Source: Clostridium cuniculi (GTDB taxonomy: Bacteria; Bacillota; Clostridia; Clostridiales; Clostridiaceae). From it: a stretch of DNA of 64,000 bases. The notes below the pieces were generated by a model that saw only the letters and a list, made by a program, of their open reading frames with translations, was not told where the DNA came from and did no database searches. Position 1 is the first letter of the stretch, and each line of letters begins with the position of its first letter. The position numbers and the translations under genes are program-made. Positions 1 through 8,685 of this stretch are shown piece by piece. The stretch is taken from contig NZ_SMUS01000007.1 of the NCBI RefSeq assembly GCF_004353185.1, positions 62,001 through 126,000 of the forward strand. The letters run 5' to 3'.

Positions 1-839
1 ATACCGTAAGAAGCTGGACCTGCAGCCATGTTATCTGGGTGAAGAGTTCTTCCAGTACCACCACCTGATGCAACTGAGAAGTATTTCTTACCTAATTCAA
101 CACATTCTTTTTTGTATGTTCCAGCAACTGGGTGTTGGAATCTTGTTGGGTTAGTTGAGTTACCAGTGATTGATACGTCAACACCTTCGTGATGCATTAT
201 AGCAACACCTTCTCTAACGTCGTTTGAACCGTAGCAGTTAACCTTAGCTCTTGGTCCGTTAGAGTAAGCTTTTGAATTAACTATTTCTAATTTACCAGTG
301 AAGAAATCGAATTTAGTTTCAACATAAGTAAATCCGTTAATTCTTGAAATTATCTTAGCAGCGTCTTTTCCAAGACCGTTTAAGATAACTCTTAATGGTT
401 CTTTTCTTACTTTGTTAGCTTTTTCAGCTATTTTAATAGCACCTTCAGCAGCAGCGAAAGATTCGTGACCTGCTAAGAATGCGAAACATTTAGTTTCTTC
501 TCTTAAAAGCATAGCTCCTAAGTTACCGTGTCCTAAACCAACTTTTCTATCGTCAGCAACTGAACCTGGGATACAGAATGCTTGTAATCCTTCTCCGATA
601 GCTTCAGCAGCGTCAGCAGCCTTTGTGCAACCTTTCTTTATAGCGATTGCAGCACCTAAAACGTATGCCCAAGCAGCATTTTCGAATGCGATTGGTTGAG
701 TTTCTTTAACGATTTTATATGGATCTATTCCATACTCATCACATACAGCTTTAGCATCTTCTAATGTTTTCATTCCATACTTTTCTAAAACTGGAGTGAT
801 TTGTCCTATTCTTCTTTCATAACTTTCAAATAATGCCAT
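1..839 (-). CDS. GGGtGRT protein, 3' end outside the window
   Basis: This minus-strand gene starts at ATG 839 behind AAGGAGG (9-base spacing) and runs open to the left edge, so the C-terminus is missing (279 codons seen). The translation begins MALFESYERRIGQITP and contains the family-naming motif SGGGTGRTLHPDN near residue 267. The family is known in anaerobic Firmicutes, usually next to a NifU/IscU-like scaffold, as here (21-base gap to the upstream gene). The molecular role is not established. The pairing suggests an iron-sulfur related function, which is inference. The family assignment is firm. Confidence 0.9.
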   Translation of the reverse strand, partial: MALFESYERRIGQITPVLEKYGMKTLEDAKAVCDEYGIDPYKIVKETQPIAFENAAWAYVLGAAIAIKKGCTKAADAAEAIGEGLQAFCIPGSVADDRKVGLGHGNLGAMLLREETKCFAFLAGHESFAAAEGAIKIAEKANKVRKEPLRVILNGLGKDAAKIISRINGFTYVETKFDFFTGKLEIVNSKAYSNGPRAKVNCYGSNDVREGVAIMHHEGVDVSITGNSTNPTRFQHPVAGTYKKECVELGKKYFSVASGGGTGRTLHPDNMAAGPASYG

Positions 840-860
840 GTCAAAATTCCTCCTTACAAA

Positions 861-1553
861 TTATTCATGTCTTGGATCGATTAATTTAACAGCGTCAGCA
901 ACTCTTCCGTATTGACCTGCAGCCTTTTCTAATGCTTCATTAGCATCCATTCCCTTACCGATCATTTCCATCATTTTTCCTAGGTGAACGAACTTGTAAC
1001 CGATGATTTCATTATCTTCATCTAATGCGATTTTAGTAATGTATCCTTCAGCCATTTCTAAGTATCTTGGACCCTTTTCTAAAGTTCCGTAAGTTGTACC
1101 TACTTGAGATCTTAATCCCTTACCTAAGTCTTCTAAACCAGCTCCGATTGGTAGTCCACCTTCAGAGAAAGCAGTTTGAGATCTTCCGTATACGATTTGT
1201 AAGAATAATTCTCTCATTGCTGTATTTATAGCATCACAAACTAAGTCTGTGTTTAAAGCTTCTAATATAGTTCTTCCTGGTAATATTTCTGAAGCCATAG
1301 CAGCTGAGTGAGTCATTCCTGAACATCCAACTGTTTCAACTAATGCTTCTTGGATAACTCCACCTTTAACATTTAAAGTTAATTTACAAGCTCCTTGTTG
1401 AGGTGCACACCAACCTATTCCGTGAGTTAACCCTGAAATATCTGATATTTGTGTAGCTTGTACCCATTTTCCTTCAACTGGAATTGGAGCACATGCATGA
1501 TTAGCGCCTTTAGCAACAACGCACATTTCTTCAACTTCTTTTGAATACATCAT
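861..1553 (-). CDS. NifU/IscU-like iron-sulfur cluster assembly scaffold protein
   Basis: This 230-residue protein has conserved cysteines in short motifs (GWCAPQQGAC near 49-56, VGCSGM near 77, LVCDA near 105) that resemble the IscU/NifU-N fold. It is longer than classical IscU (about 130 residues), and the extra C-terminal half is shared with the clostridial proteins found beside GGGtGRT genes. It is first in a two-gene operon with the GGGtGRT gene. Two adjacent ATGs follow the ribosome site AGGGAGG, and the first was kept. The operon has its own promoter (TTGTTA-17-TATTAT on the minus strand) and a leader with a stable hairpin. Fe-S scaffold activity is inferred from the family. Confidence 0.85.
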   Translation of the reverse strand: MMYSKEVEEMCVVAKGANHACAPIPVEGKWVQATQISDISGLTHGIGWCAPQQGACKLTLNVKGGVIQEALVETVGCSGMTHSAAMASEILPGRTILEALNTDLVCDAINTAMRELFLQIVYGRSQTAFSEGGLPIGAGLEDLGKGLRSQVGTTYGTLEKGPRYLEMAEGYITKIALDEDNEIIGYKFVHLGKMMEMIGKGMDANEALEKAAGQYGRVADAVKLIDPRHE

Positions 1554-1634
1554 TATATTGATTCCTCCCTAATTAATATTAGTTATAGCTCTCCTAAATA
1601 CTCTGTAATAAATAGGCTGTACTTAACTGGGTCA

Positions 1635-1660
1635 GGATTTACCCCGCTGGGAATAAATCC
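1635..1660 (-). promoter_or_regulatory. Structured 5' leader hairpin of the Fe-S operon
   Basis: On the minus strand GGATTTA pairs with TAAATCC (7 bp). An inner CCC/GGG stem closes a 3-base loop, with UU opposite G as an internal bulge. The hairpin lies just downstream of the predicted promoter and about 80 bases before the start codon. There is no T-run behind it, so it is not an intrinsic terminator. I do not recognise it as a named riboswitch class. Confidence 0.45.
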
Positions 1661-1673
1661 ATCCTACTTTTAT

Positions 1674-1702
1674 ATAATAACAGATGAATCAATCTCTAAC
1701 AA
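1674..1702 (-). promoter_or_regulatory. Predicted sigma-A promoter of the Fe-S operon
   Basis: Read on the minus strand: -35 TTGTTA (1697-1702), 17-base spacer, -10 TATTAT (1674-1679). A Fur-like inverted repeat lies just upstream of the -35. The match is fair to good, and no transcript data are available. Confidence 0.5.
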
Positions 1703-1710
1703 TAAGAAAA

Positions 1711-1726
1711 TGATATTTTTTTATCA
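1711..1726. promoter_or_regulatory. Fur/PerR-like inverted repeat 1
   Basis: TGATATTTTTTTATCA is a 16-bp inverted repeat with TGATA/TATCA arms. It resembles a Fur-box heptamer pair but has a two-base centre, so it is the weakest of three similar sites in this gap. It lies upstream of the Fe-S operon -35 element. Confidence 0.35.
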
Positions 1727-1791
1727 TATTGTTAAAATTTATTGCTGTTTTTTCCAAAAATTATCTTAAGTAAACATTTTAATAATAAAAA

Positions 1792-1806
1792 TGATAATTA
1801 TTCTCA
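1792..1806. promoter_or_regulatory. Fur-box-like operator 2
   Basis: TGATAATTATTCTCA fits the 7-1-7 Fur box TGATAATnATTATCA with one mismatch. It sits immediately upstream of the eno -35 element. Confidence 0.55.
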
Positions 1807-1812
1807 ATTGCC

Positions 1813-1842
1813 TTGCCATTTATTTATACATTTTGCTATAAT
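1813..1842 (+). promoter_or_regulatory. Predicted promoter of eno
   Basis: -35 TTGCCA (1813-1818), 18-base spacer, -10 TATAAT (1837-1842). This near-consensus promoter is flanked on both sides by Fur-like boxes. Confidence 0.6.
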
Positions 1843-1854
1843 TAAACAAATATT

Positions 1855-1869
1855 TGATAATGTTTATCA
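1855..1869. promoter_or_regulatory. Fur-box-like operator 3
   Basis: TGATAATGTTTATCA is a 7-1-7 inverted repeat differing from the Fur consensus at one base. It lies just downstream of the expected eno transcription start, a position where a bound repressor would block transcription. Confidence 0.55.
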
Positions 1870-1927
1870 TTAATTTTATGATTTTCTTTGTCATATAGTT
1901 ATTTCTTATATTTAAGGAGGATTTTAA

Positions 1928-3220
<1,293 letters not shown>

Positions 3221-3245
3221 TTATTTTCAGTTTATCTATGTAATT

Positions 3246-3281
3246 AGGATGATACACATTTACTAGTGTCATCCTTTTTCT
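3246..3281 (+). terminator. Terminator of eno
   Basis: A stem starting AGGATGA and closing with CATCCT, continued by ACAC/GTGT, is followed by TTTTT. It lies 26 bases after the eno stop codon. Confidence 0.75.
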
Positions 3282-3297
3282 ATTTGTTCATATTTTC

Positions 3298-4116
3298 CTA
3301 TCCTAATGTTACATCCAAAATCATCATAGTTATAAATCCAAGTATTAATCCTATTGTTGTTAAAGCCTTATTTTCAATAGATGCCTCTGGTAATAACTCT
3401 GAGCCTACAACTGAAACCATAGCTCCTGCTGAAAAAGCTAAGAAAAATGGAAGCATACTTCTAACACTTATGGCTGCTATTGCACCTAAAACTCCAGCAA
3501 TTGGCTCCACTATACCAGATGCTTGACCATAGAAAAAACTTTTTCCTCTTGATAATCCTTCTCTCCTTAATGGTAAAGAAACTGCTGCACCTTCAGGAAA
3601 ATTTTGAAGTCCTATACCTAAAGCTAAACTCATAGCTGCTCCTATTGATGCAGATGGTATTCCAGCTGCCACGCCTCCAAATGCCACTCCTACTGCTAAT
3701 CCCTCTGGTATGTTATGAAGAGTAACTGCAACTACTAATAATATACTCTTCTTATACTTTTGTACTATTGAATCTTTTGCTATCTCATCATTTTCAGTTA
3801 TTACACCATAAGAATACTTATCCATCATTTTATCTGCTAATATTATAAATATTCCTCCAGCAAAAAATCCTATAGCTGGTAGTATAATTTGACTATATCC
3901 TAATTCCGAACATAACTCTATTGCTGGATTTAATAATGACCAAAAACTTGCTGCTACCATGACCCCAGCCCCAAAACCAAGCATACAATTTAAAATCTTT
4001 TTATCAACAGTCTTAAAGAAAAATACTAAACATGCACCTAATGCCGTTATTGCCCATGTAAATATTGTAGCAACCAAACCTTGTACTATAGGGCTTAATC
4101 CCATAAACCACTCCAT
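3298..4116 (-). CDS. ZIP-family divalent metal transporter (ZupT/GufA-like)
   Basis: A 272-residue integral membrane protein with about eight hydrophobic segments. The two ZIP metal-binding motifs are clear: HNIPEGLAVGVAF in the fourth helix and QNFPEGAAVSLPL in the fifth. A short cytoplasmic loop (about residues 96-124, charged) separates the first and second halves. ZIP proteins import zinc, iron or manganese; the substrate cannot be told from sequence. It is monocistronic and convergent with eno. Its closeness to Fur-like boxes is suggestive, but those boxes belong to the eno promoter. Confidence 0.9.
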   Translation of the reverse strand: MEWFMGLSPIVQGLVATIFTWAITALGACLVFFFKTVDKKILNCMLGFGAGVMVAASFWSLLNPAIELCSELGYSQIILPAIGFFAGGIFIILADKMMDKYSYGVITENDEIAKDSIVQKYKKSILLVVAVTLHNIPEGLAVGVAFGGVAAGIPSASIGAAMSLALGIGLQNFPEGAAVSLPLRREGLSRGKSFFYGQASGIVEPIAGVLGAIAAISVRSMLPFFLAFSAGAMVSVVGSELLPEASIENKALTTIGLILGFITMMILDVTLG

Positions 4117-4235
4117 ACCTTTGTATTCCTTTCTTTATACGTAGTTCTATCATTATATAAGCAATATATGATAAATTCCTACAAATTGTTCTATAATATT
4201 TTCCATAAAATACTACTATTAATAATGTTTTTTTA

Positions 4236-4264
4236 TTGACATAAGAACTGGTATATGTTAACAT
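4236..4264 (+). promoter_or_regulatory. Promoter of tRNA-Leu
   Basis: Perfect -35 TTGACA (4236-4241), 17-base spacer, -10-like TAACAT (4259-4264), 18 bases before the tRNA 5' end. Confidence 0.55.
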
Positions 4265-4282
4265 TATAAATATATTAATTAT

Positions 4283-4365
4283 GTCGGCATGGCGGAACTG
4301 GCAGACGCACATGACTCAAAATCATGCGGGCAACCGTGTGGGTTCGATTCCCACTGCCGGCACCA
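4283..4365 (+). tRNA. tRNA-Leu (anticodon CAA)
   Basis: The acceptor stem GTCGGCA pairs with TGCCGGC (one G-U). The anticodon stem CATGA/TCATG encloses loop CTCAAAA, giving anticodon CAA (reads UUG). There is a long variable arm (CGGGCAACCG) typical of class II Leu tRNAs, a T-arm GTGGG-TTCGATT-CCCAC, and an encoded CCA tail. It is a single tRNA with its own promoter and terminator. Confidence 0.95.
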
Positions 4366-4380
4366 ATTATATATCTAACA

Positions 4381-4430
4381 AGTAAAAAGCCTTAATATTA
4401 CTCGTTTCCGTAATATTAAGGCTTTTTACT
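4381..4430. terminator. Terminator of tRNA-Leu, probably bidirectional
   Basis: A perfect 21-bp stem (4381-4401 with 4410-4430) surrounds an 8-base loop, with T/A-rich flanks on both strands. It can end the tRNA from the left and the minus-strand acetyltransferase gene from the right. Confidence 0.85.
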
Positions 4431-4493
4431 TTTATTTCTCTTCATATACTCGTTATAAGCTTTTCTAAAATATTAAAACTATCCCTTAAACTA

Positions 4494-5060
4494 TTAATTT
4501 AACTCATTTTCCAAATTTCTTATAACTTTTGCTGGCACCCCTGCAACAATACAATTATCAGGAACATCTTTTGTTACTACAGCACCAGCAGCTACAACTA
4601 CATTATTTCCAATATTAACCCCTGGCAAAATTGTACAATTACCACCAATCCATACATCATTTCCAATAGTTATTGGTTTAGAGTTAGCAATTTTTTCTCT
4701 TCTCTTTTTAGGAGATAATGGATGCCCTACCGTTGTAATAATAGTATTAGGCCCTATCATACAAAAATCTCCGATTCTTACTGGCGCAATATCTAAAATT
4801 GTGACATTATAATTTGCAATAAAATCTTCCCCTACATGAATGTTCTTGCCATTATCACAATTAAAATTAGGTTGTATATATACCTTTTCTTTTATAGAGC
4901 CAAATAAATTTTTAATTTCCTTAAGCTGAGCGTCATAATTTGAAGGATCTATGCTATTAAATCTCTTACATCCATTTAACGCATTTTCCTTTCTAGCAGC
5001 TACTTCACTGTCAAAAAAGCAATATTCAAGACCAGCATCTAATTTTTCAATTTCTCTCAT
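4494..5060 (-). CDS. Maltose/galactoside O-acetyltransferase family protein
   Basis: A left-handed beta-helix (hexapeptide repeat) acetyltransferase of about 188 residues that transfers acetyl from acetyl-CoA to a sugar hydroxyl. The N-terminal Maa-type domain ([17 protein letters not shown]) is followed by hexapeptide repeats ([52 protein letters not shown]), the catalytic His in TVGHPL, and the usual ending [12 protein letters not shown]. An ATG five codons upstream is also open, but it contains the GGAGGG ribosome site, so the start at 5060 is preferred. It is divergent from the AraC regulator at 5217, which may control it. The acceptor sugar is unknown. Confidence 0.88.
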   Translation of the reverse strand: MREIEKLDAGLEYCFFDSEVAARKENALNGCKRFNSIDPSNYDAQLKEIKNLFGSIKEKVYIQPNFNCDNGKNIHVGEDFIANYNVTILDIAPVRIGDFCMIGPNTIITTVGHPLSPKKRREKIANSKPITIGNDVWIGGNCTILPGVNIGNNVVVAAGAVVTKDVPDNCIVAGVPAKVIRNLENELN

Positions 5061-5216
5061 TTTATTACCCTCCATTCTCTTGCGTTAACTTTCCTTATTT
5101 TATTTTTATATTCACCTATATACTAACTAAATAAATCTCAAAATTATAGTAATTTCATTATATTAATGATAAAATTAATCTGCATTTTTTATTGAAAAAG
5201 GAGATTATATAATCTT

Positions 5217-5978
5217 ATGAATATAAATAATTTAAACAAAGAAAAGCAATTACATTATATGAGCTTTTTAAATCGAGAAAATAATTATAGACATCACTAC
5301 TATGATGAAGAAATGCTTCAATATGAATACTTAAAAACAGGTAATTTTGATGCTATTGAAGAAAGTATCCGTATGTTTTCCTCCCCTACTACAGGCTATC
5401 TTTCAAATGATCCTTTACGTAACATTAAATATTTATTTGTAGCTTCTATTACACTGGCAACAAGATTTGCTATTGAAGGAGGTATGGATTCTGAAACAGC
5501 CTATAATTCTAGTGATTTATATATAAATACTATGGATAAGCTTACTACTATTGATGAGGTAAAAAAACTTCATACAGATATGTTTACTTATTTTACCACT
5601 GAAATTAATAAACTCTCAACAAAAAATATTTATTCAAAACCTATTATTCAAATAATGGATTACATATATGAACATCTATACGATACTATTACAGTATCTA
5701 CCTTAGCTCATCATGTAAAACTAAATTCTAATTATTTATCTATACTTTTTAAAAAAGAAGTAGGAATTCCAATTTCAGATTATATAAGAAAAAAAAGAAT
5801 TGAAGCCGCGGAAAATATGTTAAAATACTCTGAATATAATTACGCACAAATAAGCTCATATCTTGCTTTTAGCTCACAAAGCTACTTTATTAAAGTTTTC
5901 AAAAAAGAAACTGGATATACTCCTAAAGAGTATCGAAAACTATTTTTTAGAAATAGCTTTAGACAAAATAATAAGTAA
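5217..5978 (+). CDS. AraC-family transcriptional regulator
   Basis: A 253-residue protein. The last ~105 residues form the double helix-turn-helix AraC domain (YEHLYDTITVSTLAHHV for the first HTH; SYLAFSSQSYFIKVFKKETGYTPKEYRK for the signature). The N-terminal 145 residues are helical and resemble the YSIRK/AraC ligand domains of Firmicutes regulators, without a recognisable cupin. Its start follows GGAG at a long 13-base spacing. It is divergent from the acetyltransferase gene, with about 155 bases between them. The ligand is unknown. Confidence 0.9.
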   Translation: MNINNLNKEKQLHYMSFLNRENNYRHHYYDEEMLQYEYLKTGNFDAIEESIRMFSSPTTGYLSNDPLRNIKYLFVASITLATRFAIEGGMDSETAYNSSDLYINTMDKLTTIDEVKKLHTDMFTYFTTEINKLSTKNIYSKPIIQIMDYIYEHLYDTITVSTLAHHVKLNSNYLSILFKKEVGIPISDYIRKKRIEAAENMLKYSEYNYAQISSYLAFSSQSYFIKVFKKETGYTPKEYRKLFFRNSFRQNNK

Positions 5979-6047
5979 TATAATTGATAAATAAAACAAT
6001 AAACAAATATACTTAATATATTATTTAAAATATTTTTTAAATAAATA

Positions 6048-6095
6048 TAGAGAAGATTTTTTATCTGAGATACTCATTCTAAAATTTCTTCTCTA
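6048..6095. terminator. Weak inverted repeat between convergent genes
   Basis: TAGAGAAGA (6048-6056) pairs with TCTTCTCTA (6087-6095) across a 30-base loop. It lies between the AraC gene and the convergent ogt gene. The loop is large for a terminator. Confidence 0.35.
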
Positions 6096-6102
6096 CTTTA
6101 AA

Positions 6103-6642
6103 CTATAACGCTGTTCCTTTTTTAGGCACAAAAAATTTAGACATTTCTAATCCTTCAAGTTCAAGTAACTTTATTTTTTTATCGATTCCACCAGCATATC
6201 CAGTAAGATTTCCATTTGCACCTACAACTCTATGACATGGAATAATAATAGATATTGGATTATGTCCTACCGCTCCACCAACAGCTTGACTGGACATACT
6301 TTTTTTATTCATTTTAAGTGCTACTTTTTTGGCTACTTCCCCATAAGTAATAGTTTCTCCATATGGAATCTGGCATAAAATCTCCCATACTATCTTGCGG
6401 AATTCTCCACCAATGGGAGCTAATGATAATTCAGAAATCTCAGGCTTTTCTCCTAAAAAATATCTATTTAACCACTGTTTTGTTGCTATAAATATGTTTA
6501 AATCATTATTTTCAACCATAGACTCTTCTATATTATCAGCAAAATACTTTTGTCCTTCCAACCAAAGACCAATTAAATTTTCTCCATCACTTACCATTGT
6601 TATTAATCCTAATGGTGATGAATAAGTTGTTGAGTACTTCAT
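6103..6642 (-). CDS. ogt: Methylated-DNA--protein-cysteine S-methyltransferase
   Basis: A suicide repair enzyme that moves methyl or alkyl groups from O6-alkylguanine to its own cysteine. The acceptor Cys136 lies in the signature IIIPCHRVVG; downstream GNLTGYAGG is also typical, and YGEVAKKV contains the DNA-binding helix. The 179-residue length matches single-domain Ogt. It lies 16 bases after the Gfo/Idh/MocA gene and is likely co-transcribed with it, though the functions are unrelated. Confidence 0.95.
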   Translation of the reverse strand: MKYSTTYSSPLGLITMVSDGENLIGLWLEGQKYFADNIEESMVENNDLNIFIATKQWLNRYFLGEKPEISELSLAPIGGEFRKIVWEILCQIPYGETITYGEVAKKVALKMNKKSMSSQAVGGAVGHNPISIIIPCHRVVGANGNLTGYAGGIDKKIKLLELEGLEMSKFFVPKKGTAL

Positions 6643-6658
6643 ATTTAATCTCCTTATA

Positions 6659-7645
6659 TTAATTAATATCAGATTTAAATATTATTCCAGCTTTTTTTCT
6701 TGCAATAGTTTGAACCTCACTTACTATTAAACTATGATCTAACATTTTATAACATCTCTCTAAATCATTATTATGTATAGTATCTATAAACTCTATAAAT
6801 TCACTAACCATACGGTTATCATATTTATTTTCATTGAATACAGTAGTAGTCCCATCATTCATTATAACTTTTAAATTTTCACAACTATTAACTGGTGTAT
6901 CTACATATATACACCCATTATTTCCTTGAATATTATTTGCAATTGGTGCTTTACAATCCTTTGCCCCAACACAAACACATTTAAATCTATCATAATCTAA
7001 TATTAAAATTCCTGATGTATCTATTTCTTTTTCTATATTAGGATAATATTCAATATTTTTAGGCCTTCCAAATAATCCTACCACATAATGAATATTATAA
7101 ATATTTATATCCATTAATGCCCCACCCGAAAACTCTGGATCAAATGCTGGCAATACATTCCCCTCTTTAAAACTATTATATCTACTTGAATATTGAGAAT
7201 AATTGCATTGAACTATTTTTATATCTCCTAATTTAGGAAGTAATTCTTTTATCTTTAAATAATTAGGTAAGTATTCAGTAGTAATTGCTTCAAAAATAAA
7301 TAGATTTCTTTCTCTTGCTAAATCACTTAATATTTTAGCCTCCTTATAATTTGATGTTATCGGCTTTTCAACTATAACATTTTTATTTTCTTCTAAAGCT
7401 TTTTTAGAAAATTCAAAATGAAGATTGTTTGGTAATGCTATATATACTGTATCTATATCACTTTTAAGTAATTCTTCATAATCATAAAAAATTTCTTTAA
7501 TATTATGTTGGCTTTTTAGTCTATTTAGCTTTTCTTCACTACCTTTTCTACCATAAATAGCCCTTAACTCTACTCCATTTAAATATGGCATTATTTCTAA
7601 AAAATCTTTAACTATCATACCTGAGCCAATAATTGCTAACTTCAT
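6659..7645 (-). CDS. Gfo/Idh/MocA-family oxidoreductase
   Basis: A 328-residue NAD(P)-dependent dehydrogenase-like protein. The N-terminal Rossmann fold shows IGSGMI (GxGxxG-type), YIALPN and the family signature EKPI near residue 93-96. The C-terminal alpha/beta substrate domain includes GGALMDINIYNIHYV, where the usual catalytic GG..D..H is recognisable. Such proteins oxidise or epimerise sugars, inositols or related polyols; the substrate is not deducible. It is first in a probable operon with ogt, starting behind GGAGG. Confidence 0.9.
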   Translation of the reverse strand: MKLAIIGSGMIVKDFLEIMPYLNGVELRAIYGRKGSEEKLNRLKSQHNIKEIFYDYEELLKSDIDTVYIALPNNLHFEFSKKALEENKNVIVEKPITSNYKEAKILSDLARERNLFIFEAITTEYLPNYLKIKELLPKLGDIKIVQCNYSQYSSRYNSFKEGNVLPAFDPEFSGGALMDINIYNIHYVVGLFGRPKNIEYYPNIEKEIDTSGILILDYDRFKCVCVGAKDCKAPIANNIQGNNGCIYVDTPVNSCENLKVIMNDGTTTVFNENKYDNRMVSEFIEFIDTIHNNDLERCYKMLDHSLIVSEVQTIARKKAGIIFKSDIN

Positions 7646-7709
7646 CTAATATAACCTCCTCTATTTACCTTACTTATGTAAAATATTTAGTTAATTATAA
7701 CATAAAATA

Positions 7710-7748
7710 AACTGTTGGAAATTTATCTTAAATAAGCTTCCAACAGTT
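7710..7748 (-). terminator. Hairpin downstream of mgtC
   Basis: A perfect 11-bp stem AACTGTTGGAA / TTCCAACAGTT spans a 17-base loop. On the minus strand it is followed by TTATTTTATG. It probably terminates the mgtC-like transcript. Confidence 0.55.
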
Positions 7749-7825
7749 ATTATATAATATCTATATTCATTATCTCATACTAATTTTATTTTAAAACTAA
7801 AGTTCCTTTTCTCCATCTTTTTCTT

Positions 7826-8526
7826 CTAATTTATTTCTTGTAAAAAAATCACTTCATTCTTATTAGTAATAGATTCTATAAAATCATTATGACAAATATC
7901 TCCTGATATTCTAAGTCCAAGTAAAATTCCAATTAAATCATTAGATGATACATTATTATTACTTATTTCTATATCACTAATCTTTACATTTGCACTTTGT
8001 ATATCCTCTAATAATTTAGATGCGGCTTTAGTTGAATTAACTAAAATATATATAGTAATATTTCTAGAATTTCTATTAATTTTTTTATCAAGCTTAGAAA
8101 GTACCGCTGTAACTGATGCTATAAATAAACATCCTATAATTGCTCCTGAATAAAATCCAGCACCAATAGCTAGTCCCATACATGCACATGCCCAAAGTCC
8201 AGCAGCTGTTGTTAATCCTCTTACTTTATTTTTACCTGTAACTATAATGGTACCAGCCCCTAAAAAACCAATTCCACTTATAACTTGGGCTCCTAGTCTT
8301 GTTGGATCACTGGATATGCTATACATTTCATACATATAAATATTAGTTGTCATTGCAAGAGTTGCTCCAATAGATACAAGTATATGTGTTCTAAGTCCTG
8401 CTGGTCTTCTTTCTCTTTCTCTTCCATATCCAATTATTCCACCAAAAATTATTGCCATCAAAATTCTAATAAATATTGAAATAAAATTTAACTCTCCTAA
8501 ATATATTACTATATCATTTACCCCAT
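7826..8526 (-). CDS. MgtC/SapB-family membrane protein, 5' end apparently frameshifted
   Basis: MgtC-type proteins help cells survive low magnesium and modulate the F-type ATPase in pathogens. The body is convincing (GGIIGYGRERERRPAGLRTHILVSIGATLAM, then helices to about residue 130 and a small cytoplasmic domain). The canonical in-frame ATG/TTG (8458-8461) would remove the first helix. Upstream the frame stays open and encodes GVNDIVIYLGELNFISIFIRIL, as in the family. The only sensible ATG (8524-8526, behind GGGGG) is one base out of frame, in a run of G's. Adding one G would restore an intact gene. It may be a real frameshift, a sequencing error, or a non-ATG start behind AGGAG at 8493-8497. 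Confidence 0.75.
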
Positions 8527-8641
8527 AAAAACACCCCCACTTTATAATATTATTTTAAACAAGGGATATTTACATATATTTTAATTTATATTTTTTTGTT
8601 ACAGATTCCTAATATACTCTTATCTTAAATCATATAATAAT

Positions 8642-8680
8642 AAAAGGTCCTCTAACAATTAGAAGACCCTTTTTATTATT
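8642..8680. terminator. Terminator of the sialidase gene
   Basis: The stem GGTCCTCTAA / TTAGAAGACC(C) has T-rich tails on both strands (TTTTTTATT on plus, TTTTATTATT on minus). It sits just past the sialidase stop. Confidence 0.75.
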
Positions 8681-8685
8681 ACTTA

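Noticed and set aside
3266..3526. Plus-strand open frame of 86 codons
   Set aside because: Antisense to the ZIP transporter gene, with no ribosome site and no protein-like conservation features.
4013..4312. Minus-strand 99-codon open frame overlapping the tRNA
   Set aside because: It runs across the ZIP gene start and the tRNA-Leu gene in another frame; it is a chance frame.
8461..8685. M-box magnesium riboswitch upstream of mgtC
   Set aside because: The leader is too short and lacks the conserved M-box elements; only AT-rich sequence and the sialidase terminator are there.
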